Origin: UBA6163 sp031411655
GTDB lineage: Bacteria > Planctomycetota > Planctomycetia > Pirellulales > Pirellulaceae
Assembly (NCBI GenBank): GCA_031411655.1
Contig: JANOBM010000247.1
Span: forward strand, 1 to 64,000
Reading direction: 5' to 3'
Length of the DNA: 64,000 nt
Part shown: piece after piece, positions 18,238 to 27,784 of the stretch
Layout: each line of letters begins with the position of its first letter
Position numbering within the stretch: position 1 is the stretch's first letter
The notes under the pieces: model-generated
Databases searched by the model: none
What the model was told of the DNA's origin: nothing
What the model saw: only the letters and a program-made list of their open reading frames with translations
Position numbers and translations under genes: made by a program

Positions 18238-18285
18238 GTTTTGTCAGGCTGATTTTAGCCAGCTAAACGTTAACCGTGCGAACCA

Positions 18286-19581
18286 CTAGAACTTTAGTTC
18301 GGCACCGAGACTGAAGCCAACCATCAACACTCCGTCATCGATGTCGACATTGCGGCCGGTCGTCGTATGGATTCGACCGGGAATCTGATCCTTCGAGGTG
18401 GCCACGCCACCCAAGTACCATAGTTCAGTACCGGCTCGAAGGTGGAAGTCATCGTTGAAGTAGTAACGTATGCCACTGCTAATTTCAATCAACCCAGCGA
18501 TTTCGATGTCATCATCAAAGTTTCGCACCACGGTAGCGCCGGCGTTGTCCAGTTGGAATTGGCTCTCTGCAAAGTTTCCAAACAATCCACCTCGACCACG
18601 GAAGTCACTCCAGAGTTTACAAGTAACCGGGAAGGTCATATCGATTCCAACCTGACCACCGATCATTCGGTTCTGAACGGAAGATTGCAAAAGTCCTCGT
18701 TGACCGGTGGCCAGTCTTGAGCGGAACGAATAATCCTCTTCATAGTCGACGTAGCGTATACCGTATAACAACTTGATGACGTCCCAACCAATCAAGGTAC
18801 GGTTGATGTCAAAGCTGAAGTACTCAGCGTCGTACTGTTGAGACTGAACTCTTGCGTTATTGAAGGTCGAGAGCTGGCCGGCCACGATCGGAGCCCGAAA
18901 GCCCAGAAAGGATCCAAGCGCGTTGCCGGCACTTGTATCGAGCGTCGTCTGTTGCCAATCGATAGGAATGACGGCAGACGCTTCGATTCCGTTCCGACAA
19001 TCTGGCACCATGCCCAACGTAATGCGACCACCAAATTCATAGTCGAAGTCTCGCAGCACCGAATTGGGCGACAGGGAATAGTTGTCGACGTTGGTGTTGG
19101 TCATGTAGAGACCGTCGGCAGCAGCATACAGATACGGATTGCAAACCGGTCCGCATGCGTTCCCGCCGTAGGTTCCACCGTAGCCATTATTGTAGGATCC
19201 GCCGCAGTTACCTGTTGCGCATCCACCGGTGGCGAATCCGCTGTAGGCTTGCGGGGAAGCCATCATGGGCATTCCGCCCATGCTTGAATCGATCGAGCCG
19301 TCAAGCGCGGTGGGCACTGATGAGGAGTCAATGATTTGGTAACTCCCGCCCCCGTGTTGAATCATGGCACCACCGGGCATCGGTGAAGCGCTAATGATCC
19401 GTTCGCCAGGCGCGAGTGGAACGCTTCCTGGATCAAAGCTTGGAGCCACGCCATGGATGGCAGGATTTTGAATCCCTGTTTGTGCCGAGGCTGGAACGGC
19501 AAGCCCGGCCATCCCCGCAGAAGCGAGAAACGTCAGTAACATACGTCGGCTGGCGTTGCGAATCGTTTTTGTCGTCACCAT
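18286..19581 (-). CDS. Outer-membrane beta-barrel protein (planctomycete BBP7-like)
   Basis: A 431-residue protein with an N-terminal signal peptide (LLTFLASAGMAGLAVPASA). Residues from about 100 are Gly/Met/Cys-rich (GGCATGNCGG, NNGYGGTYGGNACG), followed from about 145 by alternating hydrophobic and polar strands with aromatic residues. It ends in a terminal Phe (SLGAELKF), the usual outer-membrane barrel end. Segments such as YGIRYVDYEEDYSFRS and GIRYYFNDDFHLRAG resemble barrel strands of planctomycete BBP7-type proteins. Role in the cell is unknown; surface porin or structural protein is inferred. It shares a terminator with the convergent gene. Confidence 0.75.
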   Translation of the reverse strand: MVTTKTIRNASRRMLLTFLASAGMAGLAVPASAQTGIQNPAIHGVAPSFDPGSVPLAPGERIISASPMPGGAMIQHGGGSYQIIDSSSVPTALDGSIDSSMGGMPMMASPQAYSGFATGGCATGNCGGSYNNGYGGTYGGNACGPVCNPYLYAAADGLYMTNTNVDNYSLSPNSVLRDFDYEFGGRITLGMVPDCRNGIEASAVIPIDWQQTTLDTSAGNALGSFLGFRAPIVAGQLSTFNNARVQSQQYDAEYFSFDINRTLIGWDVIKLLYGIRYVDYEEDYSFRSRLATGQRGLLQSSVQNRMIGGQVGIDMTFPVTCKLWSDFRGRGGLFGNFAESQFQLDNAGATVVRNFDDDIEIAGLIEISSGIRYYFNDDFHLRAGTELWYLGGVATSKDQIPGRIHTTTGRNVDIDDGVLMVGFSLGAELKF

Positions 19582-19711
19582 CGGGAAACCTCAATGCTTC
19601 CATGATTTCCGCCGCTGTCTCTCTTATCGAGCTACATGCGACGGGTCAGATTTACGTTTAGTGGTTGCGATTGGAATAAAAGGAAAGGACTGAAACAGGG
19701 GCCTGCTACCG

Positions 19712-21340
19712 TTAGCGGATCCTGAGCTTATCAACGACCGGTAGCAAACATGCCGATCGAATCATCCGCAAAGCCTGCTTTGCTGCATCATCGTTGGCAC
19801 AAGTGCCTTCAACGATCATCTTGCCGTTCTCGTGTCGGACCTGAATATCCGAATTTGGGAAGGCCGTTTTGGTTGAGCGAGTTAACACACTTGCCAGCGT
19901 CGCCGAGTCCTTCGATTCGGTGCGAGTCGCCGAGCCAACTCTCACCTCAAACACCTGTTTGGACTCAATCGCATTGGAATCACCAACCCAGATTGCGATG
20001 CGAGTCATGCCGTCTCGTGTCGCAATCAATTGGACTTGAGATGGACCGTCCGCAACAACCGAGCAGACGGTACTATCTCCAACTTGAACTTTGCGAATCG
20101 TGCCATCCACACTCAGTTGCCGCACTTCCGTCTTCGCCATTTCCACCGGCGAAACCGAATTCGATTCGAAAACTGAACTTGATGTCGGCGTGAGGATTGG
20201 CTGAGCCACATTGGTCACTGGTGCGACCGTTGGACTATTTGCCAAGTTGGCTCGTTCAATCGCAGCAGGCAAAACCCCTACTTCGACCCGCGGTCGTGCA
20301 CCGTTGACGATTCGTTTCTCTTGAGCGCCCGACTTCCCGCCGGAACTACCGCTATCTGCTGATGGCAGTGGGACCAGAATCATCTTTGCCGAGTTTACCG
20401 GGCGAGCAATCGTTGCTGAGTTTTCAGCAGGCTTTGGAACTGGCCATTTGGGCTTTCCGAACTGAATCGATCCCTTGGCTGGCGACTTCCCATTTGCCTG
20501 AACTTTCTCAGGTGTTTTCGGTACATGGTCGGTCAGAGGCTTTTCTTCGCCCCGCACAACTGCGGCAATAGAGCCTTTAGCCGATGGCCGCTTGGTGGTT
20601 TCGATCGTATCTTCGTCATCTAACGAGAATGAGATAGGACCTTCATACGCAGCTTTCGTAGGCGCAGGTGGTGCGACTTGCGAGTCAGTCTGATCAATCG
20701 GTTTGGCGGCCGTATCGGATTCGCTGCTCGCTTGCACGTTTGCCGGAGTTGGCAATGGCAGCGTTAGCGATGGCGCCGAAGTAGGCTCCAGGTCGGTCTC
20801 CGCTGCCTTGCCATCGACGCCCACAGGGCTTTTGTCTGTCAGTTCGGCCGAAGGCAAATCGATGGGTTCGACAATGACGTGTGGATTCGATTTGAGGATT
20901 GCAGTCGGAGCAGACGCAACCGACTCTTGCGATGGCGTTACCGTGACGGGCAGCAATCGAATGGTCGTCGTTAGCCCATCAGGCGAATGGAGATCACCAC
21001 CAGATGCCAACTGGACGACAGGAGTGCTCTGCTGAGCTACGGGAGTCAATGCCAACGCTGGAAGCTCGTACGATTTGGCCAGTCGAAACGTGGAATGCGA
21101 TTCCGTGTTGACTGGTTGACAGAACGGATTGACCTTTGGGCCTGCATTTTCTTTTGCTGCATTTGCGGCCAGTGGCAGAGGCGGCAGAAGCAAACCGTCG
21201 GCTGCAAAAAGTTTTGCACCGCTCGTCAACCCGAACGTCGTCGGTCCCACTGCTGGTGCGGCAGCCAATAACAGTGCCGAAAGCACCAAACGCTTTCGGT
21301 TTTGCCATCCACTACGCCGTCTGTTCATACGTCCACGCAT
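19712..21340 (-). CDS. Secreted pilus/secretin N-terminal domain and BON-like protein
   Basis: A 542-residue exported protein. It starts with a basic region and signal sequence (RLVLSALLLAAAPAVG), followed by about 350 residues rich in Pro, Ser and Thr. Around residues 405-475 it has the pilus-formation/CpaC-type N-terminal domain (VDGTIRKVQVGDSTVCSVV, IATRDGMTRIAIWVGD). The last 70 residues resemble a BON domain (IQVRHENGKMIVEGTC, DKLRIR). Such domains occur in secretin-like proteins of type II or Tad secretion, but no secretin core follows here. It may be a peptidoglycan or pilus accessory protein. A small inverted repeat lies in its leader at 21371-21398. Confidence 0.75.
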   Translation of the reverse strand: MRGRMNRRRSGWQNRKRLVLSALLLAAAPAVGPTTFGLTSGAKLFAADGLLLPPLPLAANAAKENAGPKVNPFCQPVNTESHSTFRLAKSYELPALALTPVAQQSTPVVQLASGGDLHSPDGLTTTIRLLPVTVTPSQESVASAPTAILKSNPHVIVEPIDLPSAELTDKSPVGVDGKAAETDLEPTSAPSLTLPLPTPANVQASSESDTAAKPIDQTDSQVAPPAPTKAAYEGPISFSLDDEDTIETTKRPSAKGSIAAVVRGEEKPLTDHVPKTPEKVQANGKSPAKGSIQFGKPKWPVPKPAENSATIARPVNSAKMILVPLPSADSGSSGGKSGAQEKRIVNGARPRVEVGVLPAAIERANLANSPTVAPVTNVAQPILTPTSSSVFESNSVSPVEMAKTEVRQLSVDGTIRKVQVGDSTVCSVVADGPSQVQLIATRDGMTRIAIWVGDSNAIESKQVFEVRVGSATRTESKDSATLASVLTRSTKTAFPNSDIQVRHENGKMIVEGTCANDDAAKQALRMIRSACLLPVVDKLRIR

Positions 21341-21603
21341 GCTGAATCCTCAAATCGGACCGTTCGCGTAGATGCACCCCCCTTGAACTTGGTGCATCTC
21401 TCTTTCGGCTGGGCCGCGAAACCGCTTTCGCGATGTCACTGGACCAACCACCCGAGAGTCGTTATCGGAAGACCGGTGAGCATGACATTAGCGATTCTCC
21501 CGGATGAAAGCGTGGTAACGCTCGTCTCGGTCGTACCGTTCGTCGTGATGGCACGGATTTGAGGGCTTTTTACAGTAAATCTGCTGCCAGCCAAGTTTTG
21601 ACT
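21341..21603. other. Intergenic region with small hairpin upstream of the pilus-domain gene
   Basis: This stretch separates ribD from the gene starting at 21340. It contains a perfect 8-base inverted repeat, GATGCACC (21371-21378) and GGTGCATC (21391-21398), about 31 bases before the start codon. It might be a leader hairpin or operator. I see no open reading frame with coding character and no recognised riboswitch. Confidence 0.4.
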
Positions 21604-22740
21604 TTATAAGGATTTTCGCTTTCGAACGATCATCCGAATGTCATTGTCGTAGCGAGAAACGCTGATCAATTCAAACTTTGGCGATTGGATAAGCTTTGCA
21701 TAGCCATCGCCGCCAACCGGTCCCGGTGCCATTTGGCCGCCTACAAGCTTCGGAGCAACATAGGCGTGGATTTCGTCGATTTCATCGGCGGATGCAAAGC
21801 TTGCAAGCATTTTGCCACCCCCTTCAACAAGAACATTCGTGAAGCCGCGACGGCCCAGTTCATCTAACAGTTCAGTCACCATTTCCGGTTTCGCTTGGCT
21901 TTGGCAATGAAGGATTTCTGCCCCTGCATTGGCGAGCGGTGCTAAGGCAGCGGTTCCTCGGGGAACGCTTGTCACCACCAGCAATGGCGCCGATGAAATC
22001 GTCTGGACAAGATTCGACTCGATTGTCGGGAAATGGACGTCGGCGAAGACTATCCGGAGAGGAGTTTTGGGACCCGCGGGGCGGGCCGTCAGGGTGGGAT
22101 TATCCGCTGACGAAGTTCCTGAACCGACCACAATCGCGTCGACTCTGGCGCGAAGCCGATGGACCTCATTGCGAGACAACTCGCCCGTGATCCATTGGCT
22201 ATCGCCGTCTACCGTAGCGATACGACCGTCGATGGACATCGCCCATTTGGCGATTACCCACGGCCGTTTCGAGATGACTCGTTTAAGGTACGGCGCGTTA
22301 AGCTCTCTTGCCGCCTCGGCTTCGACACCGATTTCTACATCGATACCGGCCTGCTGCAGTTGACGAATTCCACCTCCCGAAACGTGTGGGAAGGGATCGG
22401 GCGACGCGATCACTACCCTACCAATCTTTGCGGCGATCAAAGCTTCCGTGCAGGGAGGCGTTTTTCCTGTATGGCAGCAAGGTTCGAGACTTACATAGGC
22501 GGTTGCACCTTGGGCACTCTCCGGATCGATCAACCCGCGTAACGCTTCGACCTCCGCGTGCGGGCCGCCGAAATGGCGATGATATCCCTCGCCAATGCAA
22601 TTTCCGTCGCGGACAAGGACACAGCCAACCATGGGATTGGGCTCAACAAATCCCTGCCCCCTCGCAGCAAGCCTGATCGCGCGCTGCATCCATCGGTGAT
22701 CGGCGGTCCTTGCCAATGGTGGTGCAGCATCACGAGTCAA
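21604..22740 (-). CDS. ribD: Bifunctional riboflavin deaminase-reductase
   Basis: A 378-residue enzyme carrying out two successive steps of riboflavin synthesis: deamination of the diaminopyrimidine product of GTP cyclohydrolase II, then NADPH-dependent reduction of its ribosyl side chain. Residues 1-150 are the deaminase, with zinc site HAEVEAL (H61, E63) and PCCHTGKTPPC (C88, C97). Residues 155-378 are the reductase (RPWVIAKWAMSIDGRIA, GSGTSSADNPTLTAR, NVLVEGGGKML). The length is normal. It starts 34 bases after the stop of the upstream SEC-C gene, suggesting co-transcription. No FMN riboswitch is seen ahead of either gene. Confidence 0.96.
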   Translation of the reverse strand: MTRDAAPPLARTADHRWMQRAIRLAARGQGFVEPNPMVGCVLVRDGNCIGEGYHRHFGGPHAEVEALRGLIDPESAQGATAYVSLEPCCHTGKTPPCTEALIAAKIGRVVIASPDPFPHVSGGGIRQLQQAGIDVEIGVEAEAARELNAPYLKRVISKRPWVIAKWAMSIDGRIATVDGDSQWITGELSRNEVHRLRARVDAIVVGSGTSSADNPTLTARPAGPKTPLRIVFADVHFPTIESNLVQTISSAPLLVVTSVPRGTAALAPLANAGAEILHCQSQAKPEMVTELLDELGRRGFTNVLVEGGGKMLASFASADEIDEIHAYVAPKLVGGQMAPGPVGGDGYAKLIQSPKFELISVSRYDNDIRMIVRKRKSL

Positions 22741-22773
22741 AGAAGGTATCCCAGTGGTTTGCGGTGAACTCGC

Positions 22774-24942
22774 TCAGTCCATTCCTGGAATCCAAAGCTT
22801 GCTCCCGCCGGACGTTGCCGTTCCCGCCGCAGCCGCTTCACTTCCTGGCGTCCAGATCCCTGCGCCGCTATTACTAGCCGCGGGACTGGCTTGAAAGCCA
22901 GGCATGCCGCTAGCGCCAGGCGCTTCACGTAACGACCCGTCCGGTCGCATGATACCTACGGACATTAGCAGCCGCTGGACTCTCGCCATGACCTCTGGGC
23001 GCTGACCGTATTGTTCTGCGATGGAGCGAAGGGTTTGACTAAAGCCGACGGAATCGCCGGTCATCAGTCGGTGTGTCAGCTCAATGATTCGCAAATTTGC
23101 CTGATCCAGTTGATTCGCTGTCGCGTAGGCTTTGCCTTTCTCAATCAAGTCGAGAGCTTCGTCGCTCGATTCGGCGTTTTCGACAAGCGTGACATATGCC
23201 ATGACCTTAGCCGGTTTTAGCGTTTCTTCTAAATCCAGCTCCAGGATGCGCTTGGCCGCGATCCGCAAAAGATGAGTTGAGCTGAAAAACTTTGCATGTC
23301 GGAACAGGAATAAAAGCGATTCGGTATCAAGTTGAGTGACGTCAACTCGGCCAAGTTCGACCGGTTCGATTTCCTTGACTTCGTCGAGGTTGCTTGGGAG
23401 TAATGTTGGTAGCTCGGGAAGCGAAGCGGCTTTGCACATCACCGAGAGCAGGCCGCTACCATGCGGATCGAGTGCCTCAAAGCCCTCGATCAATCGCACC
23501 AAGGCAAGCCTAGTGACATCGGTTGCGTGATCCGAAGCAGCATCTTGGATCGAACGATTTCCTAAGCATTTCATCGGAGTGGACGCAATTCGCTCACTCG
23601 GCAAACGCTTCATCAACTCCTTCTGAACGCTTGCAATCTCGGCCCGATTGGACTCGTCTCCGACAAAGGCGGGTTGCGGTGCAATCACTTCCAACAACGA
23701 TACAGGACGATCGGCCGTTTCCGTCCACGTCAAATCGCCGACGGCGGTATGGATCGCTTGGGTGATGGAGTCGCGAACCGCCTCTCGTACTTCCGGTACT
23801 TCGATTCGAGCGGCGCGGTCCGTCTGTTTGCCGTATAGGATGACGACGGCAAGAGCGAGCGGGAAGTCCGATGCTTTCGGTACGGATTTGCTGTCAGGCG
23901 CATCACGATCCAGCAGTTGGAAGCCGCTTCTCGGTCGAACGCCATCATTTGCATCGCCAAAATCATTAAGCAGTGTTGGATCGATCGAAACAAACCGCGG
24001 GCTTGCTTGGAACGCCATCTCCACCTGATCGATATGTTCAACCTCGGCAGTGAGGTGCTTTGATTCGGCCGTTAACATCGGCTGGCCCGGTTCGACAAGC
24101 CAGCTCATCGCTAAGTACTTTGCTCGATCAAGCGATTCGAGCTGTGCGCATTCGCTGAGTTTACGCAAGCACTCGGATTGACCAGCACCATCGCCCCGCC
24201 AAATCGCACAGGTCAACAAACCGGTAAGCACGCATGGCTCACGAGGTACCGTTCTGGCAAGCGACTGCAACTTTGATTCGGCTAAAAGAATCTGGTTGCT
24301 CCGGAGCAGGCCCATCGCCTCGTCGAACCGCTCGCCCCAGGTTGCGTCGTCGTCACGCGGAAGCGGCGCCGGCACGCCCTTCAGTAACTGGTTGATTTCT
24401 TCGCTACTGTTTAGCTCTTGATAAACCATCGCGGCTGTTTGATTCGCTTCGTAACCCGTCGCCGTAAGGGGCAACTGCACGTAGGCACGGGCCGTCAAAA
24501 AGAGACCCGCATTGGCGAGTGAGTAGGCAAGGATGGAAGCGATGTCGAGGACGAAACTGTCAACCGCTCTACCGCTTTCGGTAAGCGCTTCCAAGAGTGA
24601 TAGGGTCGCCTTTTGAGGCTCGTTACGAAATAGCTCCGAAGCCGATCGCTGAGCTAACGCCAGCGGATTGCTCGGCTGCAGTCGAACGAACCGCTCCGAG
24701 TTCTCTGCGAGCGTATCGTATTCGCGGAGATCGATCATCAGTCGGCCTTTGATTGCTAAGGCCCAAGCTGCATCGGGATGCTCCGTCAAGACCTGGTTGA
24801 GGCGGTCAATCGCAGGCACCACTTGGCGTCCTTCGATCATCGTCATCACCCGATCAAGTTCCGGGAGTGAATCCTTGCACTTGCAAAACTTGATCTTTTT
24901 TCCGTTGCCGCATGGGCAAAGCGCGTATTGGTCAACCGTCAT
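22774..24942 (-). CDS. SEC-C motif protein with TPR-like repeats
   Basis: A 722-residue protein. At its N-terminus is the zinc-binding SEC-C motif, CPCGNGKKIKFCKC (C-x-C-x8-C-x-C), as at the end of SecA. It is followed by helical repeats typical of TPRs (DRLNQVLTEHPDAAWALAIKG, read in part) through about residue 300. The remaining half is helical, with few recognisable motifs. The tail is Gly/Ala/Ser-rich and ends LWIPGMD. The ATG at 24942 is preferred over an in-frame GTG at 24972. It lies upstream of ribD on the same strand. The role is unknown; zinc-dependent binding to protein or RNA is a family-based guess. Confidence 0.75.
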   Translation of the reverse strand: MTVDQYALCPCGNGKKIKFCKCKDSLPELDRVMTMIEGRQVVPAIDRLNQVLTEHPDAAWALAIKGRLMIDLREYDTLAENSERFVRLQPSNPLALAQRSASELFRNEPQKATLSLLEALTESGRAVDSFVLDIASILAYSLANAGLFLTARAYVQLPLTATGYEANQTAAMVYQELNSSEEINQLLKGVPAPLPRDDDATWGERFDEAMGLLRSNQILLAESKLQSLARTVPREPCVLTGLLTCAIWRGDGAGQSECLRKLSECAQLESLDRAKYLAMSWLVEPGQPMLTAESKHLTAEVEHIDQVEMAFQASPRFVSIDPTLLNDFGDANDGVRPRSGFQLLDRDAPDSKSVPKASDFPLALAVVILYGKQTDRAARIEVPEVREAVRDSITQAIHTAVGDLTWTETADRPVSLLEVIAPQPAFVGDESNRAEIASVQKELMKRLPSERIASTPMKCLGNRSIQDAASDHATDVTRLALVRLIEGFEALDPHGSGLLSVMCKAASLPELPTLLPSNLDEVKEIEPVELGRVDVTQLDTESLLFLFRHAKFFSSTHLLRIAAKRILELDLEETLKPAKVMAYVTLVENAESSDEALDLIEKGKAYATANQLDQANLRIIELTHRLMTGDSVGFSQTLRSIAEQYGQRPEVMARVQRLLMSVGIMRPDGSLREAPGASGMPGFQASPAASNSGAGIWTPGSEAAAAGTATSGGSKLWIPGMD

Positions 24943-25061
24943 CTCTAAACCCGTCTCCGTGGCGATCTGCACTTGAATGGATCGTTAACAAGAGCGGCAG
25001 TTTAGCATTTTCGCGACTCGTTCGCACTGCCCGATAATAAAGTTGACGCGCCCAATCGCGA

Positions 25062-25751
25062 CTACTCTTTGGGCGAAGCCGGCTTTTCGCTAGCCTTGCT
25101 GTCGGAGGATTTTTTTTCTATCCCGCTTGCCTTGCTAGCCTTGTCGAGGACGATCTTCGCCGGCAACTCTTTTCCTTCGGCGATGAATCTCATGGAAATC
25201 GAATTGACGCAGTGGCGAGTGTTCGTGTCTGTGAATCCCTCACCAAAGAAAACGTGCCCCAAGTGTCCTTTGCAATTCTTGCAGATGATTTCGGTGCGAG
25301 AGCCGTCGATATCGGGTAATCGAGAAACGGCTCCTTTGATCTCATCATCAAAACTTGGCCAACCGCACCCGCTGTGAAACTTATTGGTGGACTTGTAAAG
25401 CGGAGCGTTGCATCGCCGGCAGATATAGGTTCCCTTCGCCTCTGTATCGGTAAATTCTCCGATAAAGGCCCGTTCCGTTCCTTTGTTTAAAATGACTCGC
25501 GTTTCTTCTGCGGACAACTCGTTGTATGCAGTTCGACTTTCCACCTTTTTCTCCTTTTTCGCCGAGGTATTTTTCGACTTAGCCGTGTCCGCCGCGCCGG
25601 CTGCCGTCTTCTTGCTTCCAATGCCGGATGCCGAATCGGAGCTAGTCGCCTTTGGGACCACAGGATCCACAGCCGTCGCCCTGGTGCCGGCGACAACGGC
25701 AATGAAAACGGCAGCCACTGCTAAACCGAGAAAAGCATGCGTTGACTTCAT
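25062..25751 (-). CDS. msrB: Exported peptide-methionine (R)-S-oxide reductase
   Basis: A 229-residue protein that reduces methionine-R-sulfoxide in damaged proteins. The ATG at 25751 has AAGGA six bases upstream and gives a signal peptide (FLGLAVAAVFIAVVAG). A Lys/Ser/Ala-rich linker follows, then the MsrB domain: YNELSAEE, two CxxC zinc pairs (CRRC and CKNC), KFHSGCGWPSF, LGHVFF, and the catalytic cysteine in RHCVNS. A Lys/Ser-rich tail follows. Export implies repair outside the cytoplasm. Another in-frame ATG lies at 25757, and the frame stays open to 25805. Confidence 0.94.
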   Translation of the reverse strand: MKSTHAFLGLAVAAVFIAVVAGTRATAVDPVVPKATSSDSASGIGSKKTAAGAADTAKSKNTSAKKEKKVESRTAYNELSAEETRVILNKGTERAFIGEFTDTEAKGTYICRRCNAPLYKSTNKFHSGCGWPSFDDEIKGAVSRLPDIDGSRTEIICKNCKGHLGHVFFGEGFTDTNTRHCVNSISMRFIAEGKELPAKIVLDKASKASGIEKKSSDSKASEKPASPKE

Positions 25752-25805
25752 GTTCATCCTTCTACGACAGACTCTTCGGGAATCCCAAACCAGCTCAGGA
25801 TCCAT

Positions 25806-26206
25806 CTTAAGGGTAGGTCAATTATAGACGTTCGATCACCCTAATGTAGCAACATTCTTGCTCCAAAATCTCACCCCAGATGCTTCCGTACCGGGGTGAC
25901 TGGGCATGCGACAACGCCGATCGGATACCGCGACCGGCTCGCCCGTGGGAGGCCCATGACTTCACTTCCAAATGGAGGCGGTCACCCCAATGGACGCGAT
26001 CACCGAGTCGAGTCCATTGTCTCCAGCATTCGCATCCACTCGCCCCCCGAACACCTTGGTGGCGAGCCTAGGCGGCTATTCGCACGGGACGAAGGTTGCA
26101 AGATGCGAAGCGAGACCCGCCACCCGGCGATTGGGCCGCCGGGGTAAAAGGCTGAATGTGCCGCAAGAGGCGACACTTTCGTGATATCTTTCGATGGAAA
26201 TGATCA
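25806..26206. other. GC-rich intergenic region with inverted repeats
   Basis: About 400 bases without a convincing gene between msrB and the MFS transporter. It holds a 7-base perfect stem TCACCCC/GGGGTGA (25871-25877 with 25893-25899) and a second stem CCCGGCG/CGCCGGG (26123-26129 with 26137-26143). Short reading frames exist but lack coding features. It does not show the conserved blocks of RNase P RNA, tmRNA or SRP RNA. It may hold a structured RNA or dispersed repeat, unproven. Confidence 0.35.
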
Positions 26207-27784
26207 CTAGAAGGACGACGCTGCAGCTTCGTCGTCGGCCAGTGATACAGGCCGATAGCCGCCGGTTGCCTTAAAGTAAACGATTAGCAAAAGGTAAAGG
26301 ACTGCCATGACCGCAGGAACAGCAGCAGTCACCTTCAATGCCATGCGTCCGCCCTCCAGAGTCGCCGCGGTTACAATCTCCGAATCGGTGGTTGCGTCTT
26401 TCTTTGCCCCTTCCCACCACTGAGCGAGCGATTCGTAGTTTGCATCGGTCTTTTGTTCCTTCTTCAAAATCTCACCGGTGCTTGCCAAGACCGCGCCGTT
26501 GTCGCTGAGGACTCCCACTTTGGCACCGTCCAGCCCTTTGACTTCAGGCAAGAACAAGAAGCCCTTTGGTTCCGCAACCGCATACCTCGCATAGGTGTCC
26601 GCAGACTTAGACTCAAGCGACTTGGTGGCATAGTAGTCTTGCTTGTAGCCGATCGCTGGACCACCCAGGAGACCAGCCGAAAGCATGCCCATACCACCGA
26701 TCAATCCAATCGCAACGGCTCCGCCTTTGGGAAACTGCTCGGACGTCACTGCCAACATCGTCGGCCAAAGGAACGTCTTACCACAGGCATAGATCGTTGC
26801 GGCAACTACGCACGCGACTACACCAACGGCACTTCCCAGCATCGTTAATCCAACCGCACCGAGGATAGCGCTGACAAGAAGCAGGCCGAGTGGGGAAATC
26901 CGGTGGACGATCGGACCTGCTACGAAACGTAACGCAAACATCAGCATCGACGTGTAAACGAACAGCATCAAGCCTTTTTGAGGGCTCGCCATGATCGATC
27001 CAGTGATCTTCGCAATCCAAGAGTCTGTGCCGAGCTCCACATAGCCAACCAATGCGTGAATCAATAGCAAAACGATGAACAGTGGTGTGAGAACGGATCC
27101 GACCATTTGTCCAGGGGATAATCCCGCCGAAGCTGCTTCGGATTGAGGGAATTTTTGTCCCAGCAGCAGTAATCCGTAGACGACGACAGGCACAAGGAAC
27201 AACGACATTTGAATTTTCCAGTCGACCGCTGGAGCAATAACCGCACCGGAGGCGTCGACCGAAGCTGCCATGAAAGCGGAGGCCAAACCGCCGATCACCA
27301 GACCGGCTGGCCAGCCGGCATGAAGGATATTGAGGTAGTGGGTCTTGTTCTTCGGGAATAACGTTGCGGTGAGTGGATTGACCACGGCCTCGCAAACGCC
27401 ATTACCAATCGCGAATATAAACATGCCCCAGAAAAGACACTGGAACGCGGCGGGCTTACCGCCAGCTTCAAACGCGGCTGGAGCGGCGAGCGTCAACACG
27501 GCCGACACGAAGTGGAGTACAAAAGCAGCCGCCATCAGTTTGCCGTAACCAATCGAATCGGCCAGCAAGCTGGTCAGAATGATGACGATTCCGAAGCCTG
27601 TCAAACCACCGCCGGTAATCGCCCCCAGCTCGGTCATGGTGAATCCGAATTGCTCGGACCACTGAGTAAGGATTCCGGCTCGCACCGAGAAACCGACTCC
27701 AGCGGCGAGAATCGCGGTGAAGCCAGCCCAGAGAAGGCGTTTGGCGTTAGGGGAGGTCCCCGTGTTGTCGTCTAGACTGCTCAT
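26207..27784 (-). CDS. Major facilitator superfamily transporter, sugar-type
   Basis: A 525-residue inner-membrane transporter with about twelve hydrophobic helices. The first helix pairs (GFTAILAAGVGFSVRAGIL, LTGFGIVIILTSLLADSIGYG) and the NGVCEAVVNPLTATLFP segment resemble the fucose/sugar (FHS-type) MFS group. Unusually, a soluble stretch of roughly 100 residues separates the second-last helix from the last (from GYKQDYYATKS to the helix VPAVMAVLYLLLIVYF). The start at 27784 (MSSLDDNTG) is chosen over the open frame to 27868. The substrate is not identifiable. It is transcribed away from the glutathione peroxidase gene. Confidence 0.85.
   Translation of the reverse strand: MSSLDDNTGTSPNAKRLLWAGFTAILAAGVGFSVRAGILTQWSEQFGFTMTELGAITGGGLTGFGIVIILTSLLADSIGYGKLMAAAFVLHFVSAVLTLAAPAAFEAGGKPAAFQCLFWGMFIFAIGNGVCEAVVNPLTATLFPKNKTHYLNILHAGWPAGLVIGGLASAFMAASVDASGAVIAPAVDWKIQMSLFLVPVVVYGLLLLGQKFPQSEAASAGLSPGQMVGSVLTPLFIVLLLIHALVGYVELGTDSWIAKITGSIMASPQKGLMLFVYTSMLMFALRFVAGPIVHRISPLGLLLVSAILGAVGLTMLGSAVGVVACVVAATIYACGKTFLWPTMLAVTSEQFPKGGAVAIGLIGGMGMLSAGLLGGPAIGYKQDYYATKSLESKSADTYARYAVAEPKGFLFLPEVKGLDGAKVGVLSDNGAVLASTGEILKKEQKTDANYESLAQWWEGAKKDATTDSEIVTAATLEGGRMALKVTAAVPAVMAVLYLLLIVYFKATGGYRPVSLADDEAAASSF

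Noticed and set aside
25896..26147. Plus-strand open frame of 83 residues between msrB and the MFS gene
   Set aside because: No domain, signal or Shine-Dalgarno sequence, and composition follows the GC-rich stem-forming sequence rather than coding use.
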